From CAVQCA01 sp963763115 (lineage in GTDB: Bacteria > Pseudomonadota > Gammaproteobacteria > UBA9214), in NCBI GenBank assembly GCA_963763115.1, contig CAVXNM010000018.1, forward strand, positions 1 through 64,000: a DNA stretch of 64,000 bases, written 5' to 3'. A program made the translations under genes and the position numbers. Under the pieces are notes generated by a model, which did not search any database, had not been told where the DNA came from, and was given only the letters and a program-made list of their open reading frames with translations. This document shows, piece after piece, positions 17,065-26,287 of this stretch. Within the stretch, counting starts at the first letter, position 1, and every line of letters starts with the position of its first letter.

Positions 17065-19269
17065 TCAGGGCGTGTTGCCGTACTGCAGAACGATGCCTGC
17101 CAGCGGGGGGAGGGTCAACGCGATGGAATAGGCGTGGCCGTCCCAGGGCACGTGTTCCGCCTCTACCAGGCCACGGTTGCCAAGGTCAGAACCGCCATAA
17201 TAACCCGAATCGGAATTGAACCGCTCCCGGTATTCGCCTGCCGCCGGCACCCCGATACGGTAGTGATGACGTGGGACGGGCGTGAAATTGAGTGCAACGA
17301 CGATGAAATCCTCACCATCCCGGCGGATATAACTGAGCATGGATTGCTCAGCCGCATTGCAGTCGATCCAGTCGAAACCCTCCGAGTCGAAGTCGTATCG
17401 ATGCATCGCGGGAATTTCCCGGTAGAGCCGATTCAGGTCACTGACCAGTTTCTGTACGCCACGGTGATATTCGTATTCCACCAGTTCCCATTCAATGCTG
17501 GTATCAAAATTCCACTCGCGACCCTGGGCAATCTCATTCCCCATGAACAGCAGTTTCTTGCCCGGGGAGGTGTACATGTAGGTGTAGAGCAGGCGCAGAT
17601 TGGCGAATTGCTGCCAATCGTCGCCCGACTGCTTGTAGAGCATGGATTGTTTGCCATGCACCACTTCGTCATGCGAGAAGGGCAGGACAAAATTCTCCGT
17701 GAACGCGTACAGGAGGCCGAAGGTCAGATCATTGTGGTGATATTTCCGGTGTACCGGGTCATGCTGCATGTAGTTCAGCGAATCATGCATCCAGCCGAGG
17801 TTCCATTTCATGCTGAAACCCAGTCCTCCCAGATTTACCGGCCGGCTAACGCCCGGCCATGCGGTTGATTCCTCGGCGATGACGACCGTGCCAGGATAGG
17901 CGCTGTGGGTGACCGTGTTCAGTTCGCGCAGGAAACTGACAGCCTCGAGATTCTCCCGCCCGCCGTAGATGTTTGGCAGCCACTGATCGTTATCCCGCGA
18001 ATAGTCGTGATACAGCATGGAGGCAACCGCATCGACGCGCAGGCCGTCGAGATGGAATTCCTCCAGCCAGTAGATGGCACTCGACAGCAGGAAGTTGCTG
18101 ACCTCGTTTCGACCGTAGTTGTAGATCAGCGTGCCCCAGTCGGCATGCTCTCCGCGGCGCGGGTCCTGGTGCTCATACAGGGCTGTGCCGTCGAACCGGG
18201 CAAGTCCAAAGCTGTCCCTGGGGAAGTGCGCCGGGACCCAGTCCAGCAGGACGCCGACGCCGTTCCGGTGGCAGAGGTCAACGAAGAAGCGGAAGTCGTC
18301 CGGGCTGCCGAACCGGCTGGTTGGAGCGAAATAACCCGTCGTCTGGTAGCCCCAGGAGGCATCGAGGGGATGTTCCGTGATGGGTAGCAGCTCGATATGG
18401 GTAAACCCGGTTTGCCTGACATATTCGACCAGATCCCGTGCCAGGAGCCGGTAATTCAGGAATCGACCGTGCTCATCGCGCCTCCAGGATCCCAGGTGGA
18501 CTTCGTAGATGCTTACGGGATTGCGCCGCCAGTCACTCCTGCTCCTGTTCTCCAGCCATGGTCCATCATTCCATTCAAAGACGGACTCTCCCGGTATGAG
18601 CGAGGCGGTATCGGGACGCAGTTCAAAGTGTTGCCCATAGGGATCGGTTTTTATCAATAGTTTTCCGTCATCCCGGCTGCGAATTTCGTACTTGTAAGGT
18701 TGGCCGCTGTTCAAACCGGGGATGAACAGCTCCCAGATTCCGCTGCTACCGCGTGAGCGCATGGGGTGAGTACGCCCGTCCCAGTCGTTGAAATCACCGA
18801 TGACGCTGACACGTTCCGCCGAAGGAGCCCATACAGCGAACAGCACGCCATCGATGTCGTCATTCTGCTTGCGGTGGGCTCCCAGGAGGCGATAAATATG
18901 CCAGTGTTTGCCTTCTCCGAACAGGTGAATGTCGAAATCCGAAATCTGCGGCGGGAAGCAGTAGGGATCATAGGTTACATGCTCTACTCCGTGGCCATCC
19001 TGCCAGATCAGCCGGTAACGTTCGGGCAGGCCGCCGTCCTGTCCTTGCCACTCGAACAGGTCCGTATTGGCGATGCGATCGAGGAATACGCCGGTCTCCA
19101 CAACGCGAACCCAGGCCGCGCGGGGCAGGATGACACGAATTGTTGCCCGGCCATTGGAAACGTGGCGACCCAGCACGCTGAACGGGTCAGGGTGTCGTGC
19201 ATCCAGCAGACGTTGAATCTCTCTGGAAACGCCGGTAAGGGGCTTGATGTCCGGATCTGGTTGCTGCAT
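17065..19269 (-). CDS. glgB: 1,4-alpha-glucan branching enzyme GlgB
   Basis: Glycogen branching enzyme of 734 aa (family 13). N-terminal domain N and CBM48 (about 20-220), catalytic barrel (about 240-600) with the nucleophile Asp in LRVDAVASMLY, general acid in VIAEESTAWPGV and the third acid in FSHDEVVHGK, then a C-terminal all-beta domain (ALNFTPVPRHHYRIGVP). It introduces alpha-1,6 branches in glycogen. It is divergent from glgC, sharing a 181-bp intergenic region. Confidence 0.97.
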   Translation of the reverse strand: MQQPDPDIKPLTGVSREIQRLLDARHPDPFSVLGRHVSNGRATIRVILPRAAWVRVVETGVFLDRIANTDLFEWQGQDGGLPERYRLIWQDGHGVEHVTYDPYCFPPQISDFDIHLFGEGKHWHIYRLLGAHRKQNDDIDGVLFAVWAPSAERVSVIGDFNDWDGRTHPMRSRGSSGIWELFIPGLNSGQPYKYEIRSRDDGKLLIKTDPYGQHFELRPDTASLIPGESVFEWNDGPWLENRSRSDWRRNPVSIYEVHLGSWRRDEHGRFLNYRLLARDLVEYVRQTGFTHIELLPITEHPLDASWGYQTTGYFAPTSRFGSPDDFRFFVDLCHRNGVGVLLDWVPAHFPRDSFGLARFDGTALYEHQDPRRGEHADWGTLIYNYGRNEVSNFLLSSAIYWLEEFHLDGLRVDAVASMLYHDYSRDNDQWLPNIYGGRENLEAVSFLRELNTVTHSAYPGTVVIAEESTAWPGVSRPVNLGGLGFSMKWNLGWMHDSLNYMQHDPVHRKYHHNDLTFGLLYAFTENFVLPFSHDEVVHGKQSMLYKQSGDDWQQFANLRLLYTYMYTSPGKKLLFMGNEIAQGREWNFDTSIEWELVEYEYHRGVQKLVSDLNRLYREIPAMHRYDFDSEGFDWIDCNAAEQSMLSYIRRDGEDFIVVALNFTPVPRHHYRIGVPAAGEYRERFNSDSGYYGGSDLGNRGLVEAEHVPWDGHAYSIALTLPPLAGIVLQYGNTP

Positions 19270-19345
19270 CGGGTGGCGGTGTATGGATACGGCGGAGTAT
19301 CGGCCACATATCCAGAATTAATGCTTGTGAAGAGTGCCGCGCAAC

Positions 19346-19374
19346 TATACAGGCAATGTGGTTACCCATACAAT
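19346..19374 (+). promoter_or_regulatory. Candidate promoter for glgC
   Basis: TATACA (four of six to TTGACA), a 17-base spacer and TACAAT (five of six to TATAAT), 76 bases before the glgC start in the glgB-glgC divergent region. Confidence 0.35.
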
Positions 19375-19450
19375 ATCGCCGTTTGTTGAATCATCAATCC
19401 ATTGAAGGGTACATGTTGAAACCACCGCTCAGACGCATAACGTACCGCCC

Positions 19451-20713
19451 ATGAATCAGACTCACCGATTTGTCAGCCGTTTGACACGTAACACACTGGC
19501 GCTGGTACTGGCCGGGGGGCGTGGTTCCCGCCTGCAGCAGATGACCTTGTGGCGTGCCAAACCCGCGGTTCCTTTCGGAGGTAAATTCCGTATCATCGAT
19601 TTCCCGCTCTCCAACTGCATGAACTCCGGGATACGCATGATTGGCGTGATCACCCAGTACAAGGCGCATTCCCTCATCCAGCATATTCAGCAGGGATGGG
19701 GATTCCTGCGAGGCGAATTCGGTGAGTTCATCGAGCTGTTGCCCGCTCAGCAGCGCATCGAGCCGTCCTGGTACGCCGGTACGGCGGATGCCGTTTACCA
19801 GAACCTGGACATCATCCGCACCCACAAGCCGGAGTATGTCCTGGTCCTGGCTGGAGACCACGTTTACAAGATGGATTACGGTCCCATGATCGCTCATCAT
19901 GTCGAGCGGGGGGCGGATATGACCGTGGGTTGCATCGAGGTTTCGCTCGACCAGGCCAGGGCCTTTGGCGTCATGTCGGTCCAGGAAGACGGTCGGGTGT
20001 TCGATTTCAGTGAAAAACCGTCATCCCCGCAACCGATGCCGGGTTCGAAAGATTTGGCGCTGGCATCCATGGGAATCTACGTTTTCAACACGAATTTCCT
20101 TTACGAACAGCTGATAAAGGATGCGGACGAGGCTCATTCCACACATGATTTCGGGCACGATATCATTCCCAGAATGATCAAGAAATACCGTGTCTTCAGT
20201 TATCCCTTCAGGGAATCACAGAGCGGGCAGACCGCCTACTGGAGGGACGTCGGTACGGTCGACGCTTTCTGGGAGGCCAATCTTGAGTTGATCGGGGTTC
20301 TGCCGGAACTCAATCTCTACGACGAGGAATGGCCAATCTGGACCTATCAGGAGCAGCTTCCGCCGGCAAAATTCGTTTTCGATGACGATGACCGGCGCGG
20401 CATGGCGGTGGATTCCATGGTGTCCGGCGGCTGTCTGATTTCGGGCGCCACGGTACGCCACTCTCTGCTCTTTTCCAATGTCAGGGTCAAGTCCTATACC
20501 GTGCTCGATGATGTTGTTGTACTTCCCAATGTGCGTATCGGACGCAATTGCCGCATCAGTCGTGCCGTGATCGACAAGGGCTGCGAGATCCCGGACGGCA
20601 TGGTGATCGGCGAAAATCATGAGGAGGACAAGGCGCGTTTTCACATCAGCCCCGGAGGCGTGGTGCTGGTCACGCCGGAAATGCTCGGCCAGGAATTCCA
20701 CTTTGTCCGTTGA
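19451..20713 (+). CDS. glgC: Glucose-1-phosphate adenylyltransferase GlgC
   Basis: ADP-glucose pyrophosphorylase, 420 aa, first committed enzyme of bacterial glycogen synthesis (ATP plus glucose-1-phosphate to ADP-glucose). The nucleotidyltransferase signature LAGGRGSRLQQMT starts about residue 21; GTADAVYQNLDII, the catalytic GDHVYKMDY and the sugar-binding FSEKPSSPQ follow; a left-handed beta-helix with hexapeptide-like repeats forms the C-terminal 100 residues. Followed by malQ on the same strand. No glycogen synthase gene (glgA) accompanies it here. Confidence 0.97.
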   Translation: MNQTHRFVSRLTRNTLALVLAGGRGSRLQQMTLWRAKPAVPFGGKFRIIDFPLSNCMNSGIRMIGVITQYKAHSLIQHIQQGWGFLRGEFGEFIELLPAQQRIEPSWYAGTADAVYQNLDIIRTHKPEYVLVLAGDHVYKMDYGPMIAHHVERGADMTVGCIEVSLDQARAFGVMSVQEDGRVFDFSEKPSSPQPMPGSKDLALASMGIYVFNTNFLYEQLIKDADEAHSTHDFGHDIIPRMIKKYRVFSYPFRESQSGQTAYWRDVGTVDAFWEANLELIGVLPELNLYDEEWPIWTYQEQLPPAKFVFDDDDRRGMAVDSMVSGGCLISGATVRHSLLFSNVRVKSYTVLDDVVVLPNVRIGRNCRISRAVIDKGCEIPDGMVIGENHEEDKARFHISPGGVVLVTPEMLGQEFHFVR

Positions 20714-20844
20714 GCGGTACCCGGCTGTGGTTGCCCGCCGGTATGGCCGCGCCGCTATTCCCTATGCCGGGTGGCGTTGTGCGCTGCGCCACATGTCGGC
20801 TGACCCCGCAGGTTCCAGCAGCCACGCGAGCCGGTTAGCAGTGG

Positions 20845-22356
20845 GTGACGACATGCCCGATAGCCGGGAAATCGTGCCAACATAAACAGACCCGATTACG
20901 ATCCTTGGTCAATCCATTGAAAGAGCGCCGTGCCGGGCTGCTGTTGCACCCCACCTCATTGCCCGACAGTCAGTTCGGCGGCTGCCTGGGGCACAAGGCT
21001 CTGCGCTTTGTCGATTTTCTCAAACAGTGCGGATTCGGCGTGTGGCAAACCCTGCCGCTGGGTTCGACCCACAATGACGGTTCACCGTATCAATGCATGT
21101 CCGTGCACGCCGGCAATGCTGGCTTGATCTGTACCGATGATCTGGCCGCACGTGGCTGGTTGGAGCGGGACCAGATACTCTCGGATACCGCCCTCAAGCA
21201 GGCCAGGATGGGTTTTGAACAACGTGCGCATGAGGGGGACCGCGCGGCGTTCGACGGTTTCAGGCAACAACATGCCGCCTGGTTGGATGATTACGCCCTG
21301 TTCCGGGCCATTAGACATGCACAGGGCGAGGCTTCCTGGCTGGAATGGCCCGCACCGCTGCGCGATCGGGATGCTGCCGCGCTGCAGACATTCCGCGACG
21401 CGCATCCCGATGACTATGAACAGGTATGCTTTGAGCAATTCATGTTTTTTTCCCAATGGGCTGCCTTGCGCGAGTATGCGAATCAAAACGGCATTGCGCT
21501 ATTCGGTGATATTCCGATTTTCGTAGCGCATGACAGTGCCGATATCTGGTCCCATCGCGACCTCTTCTCCCTAGATGCGACCGGTCGACCCGAGGTCGTG
21601 GCCGGCGTGCCGCCCGATTACTTCTCGGTGACAGGGCAACGCTGGGGAAATCCGCTGTATCGCTGGGACCGGATTATGGCGGATGATTTTCGCTGGTGGC
21701 TGGAGCGGGTCCGGTCGCAGCTGGAGTTATTCGATATCCTCCGCCTGGATCACTTCCGCGGTTTTGAAAAGTACTGGGAGATACCCGCGTCGGCGGATAC
21801 GGCCGTTCATGGCCGCTGGGTGGCAGCGCCCGGTGAAGCCCTGTTCGAGCGGCTGCAACAGGTCTACGGACAACTTCCCCTGGTCGCGGAGGACCTGGGC
21901 ACCATAACTCCCGAGGTCGATGCGCTGCGCGTCAGGTTTAAACTACCCGGAATGAAAATACTCCAGTTCGCTTTCGGCGGTGGGGCTGACAATCCCTACC
22001 TGCCGCACAACCACGTGCCCCGGTCGGTTGTCTACACCGGGACGCATGATAACGACACCACGGTGGGCTGGTACCAGCAGGGTGACGATGCACAACGACA
22101 GTCGGTGAATGACTATTTGGGAAACCCCACTGAGCGAATGCCCTGGCCTCTGATACGCACCGCGCTGGCTTCGGTTGCCCGCCTGGCGATCCTGCCGATG
22201 CAGGATATCCTGGAACTGGGCAGCGAGCACCGCATGAACATGCCCGGGACGACCATGAACAACTGGACCTGGCAATTTGACTGGGAGCAGGTGCCGGCCG
22301 ACCTCGCCGGGCGCCTGCACCATCTAATACAGCTTTACGGACGCGCCCGAAACTGA
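20845..22356 (+). CDS. malQ: 4-alpha-glucanotransferase (amylomaltase) MalQ
   Basis: Family 77 disproportionating enzyme, up to 503 aa. Recognisable are RRAGLLLHPTSLPD, GFGVWQTLPLGSTHNDGSPY, the nucleophile region DILRLDHFRGFEKYW, the acid/base Glu in VAEDLGTITPEV and YTGTHDNDTTVGWY. It transfers glucan segments and recycles short maltodextrins released by the phosphorylase. The GTG start adds a 20-residue N-terminal piece not typical of the family; a TTG at 20905 is an equally good start and neither has a strong ribosome-binding site. Confidence 0.95.
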   Translation: MTTCPIAGKSCQHKQTRLRSLVNPLKERRAGLLLHPTSLPDSQFGGCLGHKALRFVDFLKQCGFGVWQTLPLGSTHNDGSPYQCMSVHAGNAGLICTDDLAARGWLERDQILSDTALKQARMGFEQRAHEGDRAAFDGFRQQHAAWLDDYALFRAIRHAQGEASWLEWPAPLRDRDAAALQTFRDAHPDDYEQVCFEQFMFFSQWAALREYANQNGIALFGDIPIFVAHDSADIWSHRDLFSLDATGRPEVVAGVPPDYFSVTGQRWGNPLYRWDRIMADDFRWWLERVRSQLELFDILRLDHFRGFEKYWEIPASADTAVHGRWVAAPGEALFERLQQVYGQLPLVAEDLGTITPEVDALRVRFKLPGMKILQFAFGGGADNPYLPHNHVPRSVVYTGTHDNDTTVGWYQQGDDAQRQSVNDYLGNPTERMPWPLIRTALASVARLAILPMQDILELGSEHRMNMPGTTMNNWTWQFDWEQVPADLAGRLHHLIQLYGRARN

Positions 22357-22381
22357 GACAGGCCGCGATGCCTGCCGGCTG

Positions 22382-24940
22382 TTACAGCCAGATGATACGT
22401 CCGGTCTCGAAGCGGTGGCACAGCAGCCTGTGGTGCGGATAGATGCGCAACTTGTAGATCTGCAGTCCGGACAGCGGCGGAATCAGGTTGAGTTCGAAGA
22501 CTGCTTCGCCCCGGTCATTGTTTCCGGCGGATTCGAAGGGTATGCGTTTGTGTTCGGTAAACAGCCCGTGTTCGTTCTCGGTACCGATGACGCATTCGAT
22601 AATGACGTCTTCTGCGGTCAACTCCCCCAGTATCGCAGCCACCCGGATGTTGAGGCTGTCGCCGGACATGATACAGGTCGCCGCATTGTCGATGCGACGC
22701 AGGGAGACCGCGAGCCATGAGCGGTCGACTCGCGCTTTCCATTGCGCGAGTTCGCTTGCCCCCTGGAAATTGTCGGCGCAGTACAACCTGCTTTGACGGC
22801 TGGCAGGCGCGTAGTACTTGTAAATATAGTCGCGAACCATGCGCTGCGCGTTGAACTTGGGTATGCAGGATTTCATCGATGCCTTGGACATCTTGACCCA
22901 GTTTTCCGAATAGCCCTGGCTGTTGCGGTCGTAGTAGGTCGGGATGACCTGTTTTTCGAGCAGGTCGAGCAGATCGTTGGCCTCCTCGTGGTTGCGATAG
23001 ACGGCTTCGAAGTTGGGTGCGTGCGGCGTGATGGCCCAGCCATTTTCGCCGTTGTAGCCCTCGGCCCACCAGCCATCCAGCACGCTCAGGTTGATCACGC
23101 CGTTCATTGCGGCCTTCTGTCCGGAAGTGCCGCTGGCCTCCAGGGGGTACTCGGGCGTGTTCAGCCAGACATCGACCCCCGTGACGAGTTTGCGCGCCAG
23201 CGCCATGTCGTAGCCTTCCAGCAGGATGATCTTGCCGATGAAGTCGGGGTCGAGTGAAAATTCGTGTATTTTGCGTATCAGTTCCTGACCCGGCACATCA
23301 TGCGGGTGCGCCTTGCCCGCAAACAGCAGCAGTACCGGCTGTTCCGGGTTGTTGAGCAGGCGCTTCAGGCGAGGGGGGTCTGAAAACAGCAGGGTTGCGC
23401 GCTTGTAGGTGGCGAAGCGCCTTGCGAATCCGATGGTGAGGATATCGGATTCTCCCGGCAGCAGATAGCGTGTCAGGCGTTCCATCAGTGCTTCACTGCA
23501 GCCATTGCGCCTGAATTGCAGCAGCGCGCGCCGCAGGGTGTTCTCGTGCAGGTCGGTTTTCAGTGACTGGCGCAGGCTCCAGTAGCTGTGGTCGGGTATT
23601 TCATCGACCAGATCCCAGTACTCGCTGTTGAGCAGTTCATCACGCCAGGCGCGTCCGAAGCGCATGTCATAGAGATTGGACCATTCATGCGCCAGAAACG
23701 TGGGCAGATGAACGCCGTTGGTGACATAACCGATCGGATTCTCCGCATGGGGTACCTGCGGCCAGATATAACCTTCCATTTCGGAGGCCACGCCGCCATG
23801 AATGCGGCTTACTCCGTTATGGTATCTGGAACCGCGCAGTGCGAAGGCGGTCTGGTTGAAGTTGCCCGGGTTGCCGGGCGTAGCACCCAGTTCCAGCAGG
23901 CGCTGCATCTCAATCCCCAGTTCCTGTATGTAATCCACGAAATAGTGGCTTACAAGACCGTGATCGAAGATGTCGTGACCGGCAGCGACAGGGGTGTGTG
24001 TGGTAAATACCGTGCCTGCCGCTACGAGCTCGAGGGATGTGGAAAAATCGTGGCCCAGCTGAACACACTCGCGACAGCGTTCGAGTATCTGGAAGGCGGA
24101 GTGTCCCTCGTTGATATGCCACACCGTTGGTTGTATGCCGATCGCCCGCAACGCCCGTACGCCACCGATGCCCAGGACGACCTCCTGTTGTATACGCGTG
24201 TTCTTGTCGCCACCGTAGAGCTGGTGGGTGATGATGCGGTCATGCTCGTGGTTCTCTTCCAGATCGCTGTCGAGCAGGTACAGGGTGATATGGCCGGCTT
24301 TCGCCTGCCAGACGTGCAGCTGCACCTTGCGCCCGTTCAGATTGACCGCGACGCGCAGGGGCTTGCCGCTGCCATCCTGGACCTGGGCAATCGGGAGCGC
24401 ACTGAAATCGGTGGGTTGGTAGTGGGCGAGCTGATTGCCATGTGCATCGATGGTCTGGGTGAAGTAACCCTGCCGGTAAAGTATCCCAACCGCAACAAAC
24501 GGGATGCCGAGATCGCTGGCTGCCTTGCAGTAATCGCCCGCCAGTATGCCCAGACCGCCGGAATAGATGGGCAGACTTTCATGAAAGCCGAATTCGGCGC
24601 AGAAATAGGCGATCAGATCCTGCTCGGCATCGAGATAGCCCTGAATGAGGGGATGGGTTCCCTGCTCCAGATAGTTGTCGTAGGAGGAAAGGACACGGTT
24701 GAAATCCTCCATGAACACCCGATCATCAGCGGCTTCCTTCAGACGTTGCTGGGATATCCGCCGCAGGAACGTCTTGGGGTTGTGACCGCAGGAACCCCAG
24801 AGATCCTGATCGAGCCGGGTGAACAGCCTGCGCACCTGCCGGTCCCAGCTGTAGAGCAGATTATTGGCGAGTTCATCCAGGCGTTTCAGTTGGTGCGGGA
24901 TGCGGGGCTGGACTTCCAGTGTGAAGCGTGTTCCGGACAT
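22382..24940 (-). CDS. glgP: Alpha-glucan phosphorylase (DUF3417 type)
   Basis: An 852-aa phosphorylase of the actinobacterial/gammaproteobacterial type with an N-terminal DUF3417 region (about 10-120, LANNLLYSWDRQVRRLF). The PLP-binding Lys lies in EASGTSGQKAAMNG, with WWAEGYNGENGWAI following; the glucan site contains EGHSAFQILERCRE and TTHTPVAAGHD. It releases glucose-1-phosphate from alpha-1,4 glucans. It is convergent with malQ (26 bases apart). The TIGR02094-like architecture differs from E. coli GlgP, so the symbol denotes function. Confidence 0.93.
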   Translation of the reverse strand: MSGTRFTLEVQPRIPHQLKRLDELANNLLYSWDRQVRRLFTRLDQDLWGSCGHNPKTFLRRISQQRLKEAADDRVFMEDFNRVLSSYDNYLEQGTHPLIQGYLDAEQDLIAYFCAEFGFHESLPIYSGGLGILAGDYCKAASDLGIPFVAVGILYRQGYFTQTIDAHGNQLAHYQPTDFSALPIAQVQDGSGKPLRVAVNLNGRKVQLHVWQAKAGHITLYLLDSDLEENHEHDRIITHQLYGGDKNTRIQQEVVLGIGGVRALRAIGIQPTVWHINEGHSAFQILERCRECVQLGHDFSTSLELVAAGTVFTTHTPVAAGHDIFDHGLVSHYFVDYIQELGIEMQRLLELGATPGNPGNFNQTAFALRGSRYHNGVSRIHGGVASEMEGYIWPQVPHAENPIGYVTNGVHLPTFLAHEWSNLYDMRFGRAWRDELLNSEYWDLVDEIPDHSYWSLRQSLKTDLHENTLRRALLQFRRNGCSEALMERLTRYLLPGESDILTIGFARRFATYKRATLLFSDPPRLKRLLNNPEQPVLLLFAGKAHPHDVPGQELIRKIHEFSLDPDFIGKIILLEGYDMALARKLVTGVDVWLNTPEYPLEASGTSGQKAAMNGVINLSVLDGWWAEGYNGENGWAITPHAPNFEAVYRNHEEANDLLDLLEKQVIPTYYDRNSQGYSENWVKMSKASMKSCIPKFNAQRMVRDYIYKYYAPASRQSRLYCADNFQGASELAQWKARVDRSWLAVSLRRIDNAATCIMSGDSLNIRVAAILGELTAEDVIIECVIGTENEHGLFTEHKRIPFESAGNNDRGEAVFELNLIPPLSGLQIYKLRIYPHHRLLCHRFETGRIIWL

Positions 24941-25074
24941 GGTTGATCCTTGCTAGTAAATCACGCCGGACGGGCGGAACGGCTTGCCGTGGAAAACAAC
25001 GGGTGGCGTGATGATATTTGTCATTATTTTTGGCTAATTGGTTGTCAAGAAATTATTTCTGCCAGACCTGTTCA

Positions 25075-25161
25075 TGGTGCCGGGAGCGAGAATCGAACTC
25101 GCACGAGGTTACCCTCACCAGATTTTGAGTCTGGCGCGTCTACCAGTTCCGCCATCCCGGC
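25075..25161 (-). tRNA. tRNA-Leu (anticodon CAA)
   Basis: An 87-nt class II tRNA on the minus strand: acceptor GCCGGGA/UCCCGGC, anticodon arm CCAGA-CUCAAAA-UCUGG with anticodon CAA, a long variable arm (UGAGGGUAACCUCGU), T-arm GCGAGUUCGAUUCUCGC and an encoded ACCA end. It reads UUG. It lies between glgP and the divergent queA. Confidence 0.95.
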
Positions 25162-25236
25162 ATGAGGACGCTAGTATAAGCAATCCCCGCAAGCGGGCAA
25201 GCCGTCTGTTATGCCCGTGTGATACCATTACACGCC

Positions 25237-26271
25237 ATGTTGCGCAGCGATTTCCACTATGATTTGCCCGGGCAACTCATCGCCACGCACCCCAGCCCGA
25301 CCCGCAGTGCCAGTCGTCTGCTGTGCCTCGATCCCGGCAATGCCTGCTTGCATGATCGGCAGTTTGCCGATCTGCCGGAACTGCTCGCACCGGGCGACCT
25401 GCTGGTGTACAACGACACCCGGGTGATCCCGGCGCGCCTGTATGGTCGCAAGCCAACCGGCGGCAGGGTGGAGATGCTGGTGGAACGCATTACCGGCCCG
25501 CACAGCGCCCTGGTACATCTGCGTGCCACCAAGACACCCCGTCCAGGCGCCATTCTGTTGCTCGATGGGGATCTGCGTGCGCAGGTCACCGGCCGTGCTG
25601 ATGATTTGTTCGAAGTGGAATTTTCTAGTGTTTACAGCCTGCCGGATCTGCTGGAGCGGGTGGGGCACGTGCCGTTGCCGCCGTACCTGAAAAGAATGGA
25701 TGAACCGGTTGACAAAGAGCGTTACCAGACCATTTATGCGCGTGTTCCGGGGGCGGTGGCCGCCCCGACGGCCGGCCTGCACTTCGATGAAGAAATCATG
25801 CGACGTCTGGATGCGCGCGGCGTCGATCACACTTATGTGACCCTGCATGTCGGTGCCGGCACCTTTCAGCCAGTCCGCGTCGAGGATATCGACGAGCACG
25901 TCATGCATTATGAAAACTGCGTGATCGATTCGACCGCCTGCGGAAAGATTGCAGAGACCCGGCAACGCGGCGGGCGGGTCGTGGCGGTGGGGACAACGGC
26001 CGTGCGCGCTCTCGAGTCGGCGTTCCGGAATGGCGATATTTCACCCTATCGCGGTAACACGAACCTCTTCATAACGCCGGGTTACCGTTTCAGAATCGTG
26101 GACGCGCTGCTCACGAACTTTCATCTTCCGGAGTCAACCCTGCTGATGCTCGTATGCGCCTTCGCCGGTTACGAGGCCGTAATGGGTGCCTACCGGCATG
26201 CGATCGTGTCAGGTTACCGTTTTTTCAGCTACGGCGATGCGATGTATATCAGCGCCCGTGGCGCCGTATGA
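25237..26271 (+). CDS. queA: S-adenosylmethionine:tRNA ribosyltransferase-isomerase QueA
   Basis: Queuosine biosynthesis enzyme, 344 aa, converting preQ1 in tRNA to epoxyqueuosine using S-adenosylmethionine as ribosyl donor. Conserved blocks are FHYDLPGQLIATHP, LVYNDTRVIPARLYG, YQTIYARVPGAVAAPTAGLH and VGAGTFQPVR. The ATG of MLRSDFHYDLPG is preferred over an in-frame ATG six codons upstream. First gene of the conserved queA-tgt-yajC-secD-secF run. Confidence 0.97.
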   Translation: MLRSDFHYDLPGQLIATHPSPTRSASRLLCLDPGNACLHDRQFADLPELLAPGDLLVYNDTRVIPARLYGRKPTGGRVEMLVERITGPHSALVHLRATKTPRPGAILLLDGDLRAQVTGRADDLFEVEFSSVYSLPDLLERVGHVPLPPYLKRMDEPVDKERYQTIYARVPGAVAAPTAGLHFDEEIMRRLDARGVDHTYVTLHVGAGTFQPVRVEDIDEHVMHYENCVIDSTACGKIAETRQRGGRVVAVGTTAVRALESAFRNGDISPYRGNTNLFITPGYRFRIVDALLTNFHLPESTLLMLVCAFAGYEAVMGAYRHAIVSGYRFFSYGDAMYISARGAV

Positions 26272-26287
26272 CGATGCGGCGGGGCTA

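Noticed and set aside
23588..24946. 452-codon plus-strand frame opposite glgP
   Set aside because: Antisense to a full-length, motif-complete phosphorylase; composition mirrors its codon use and shows no domain.
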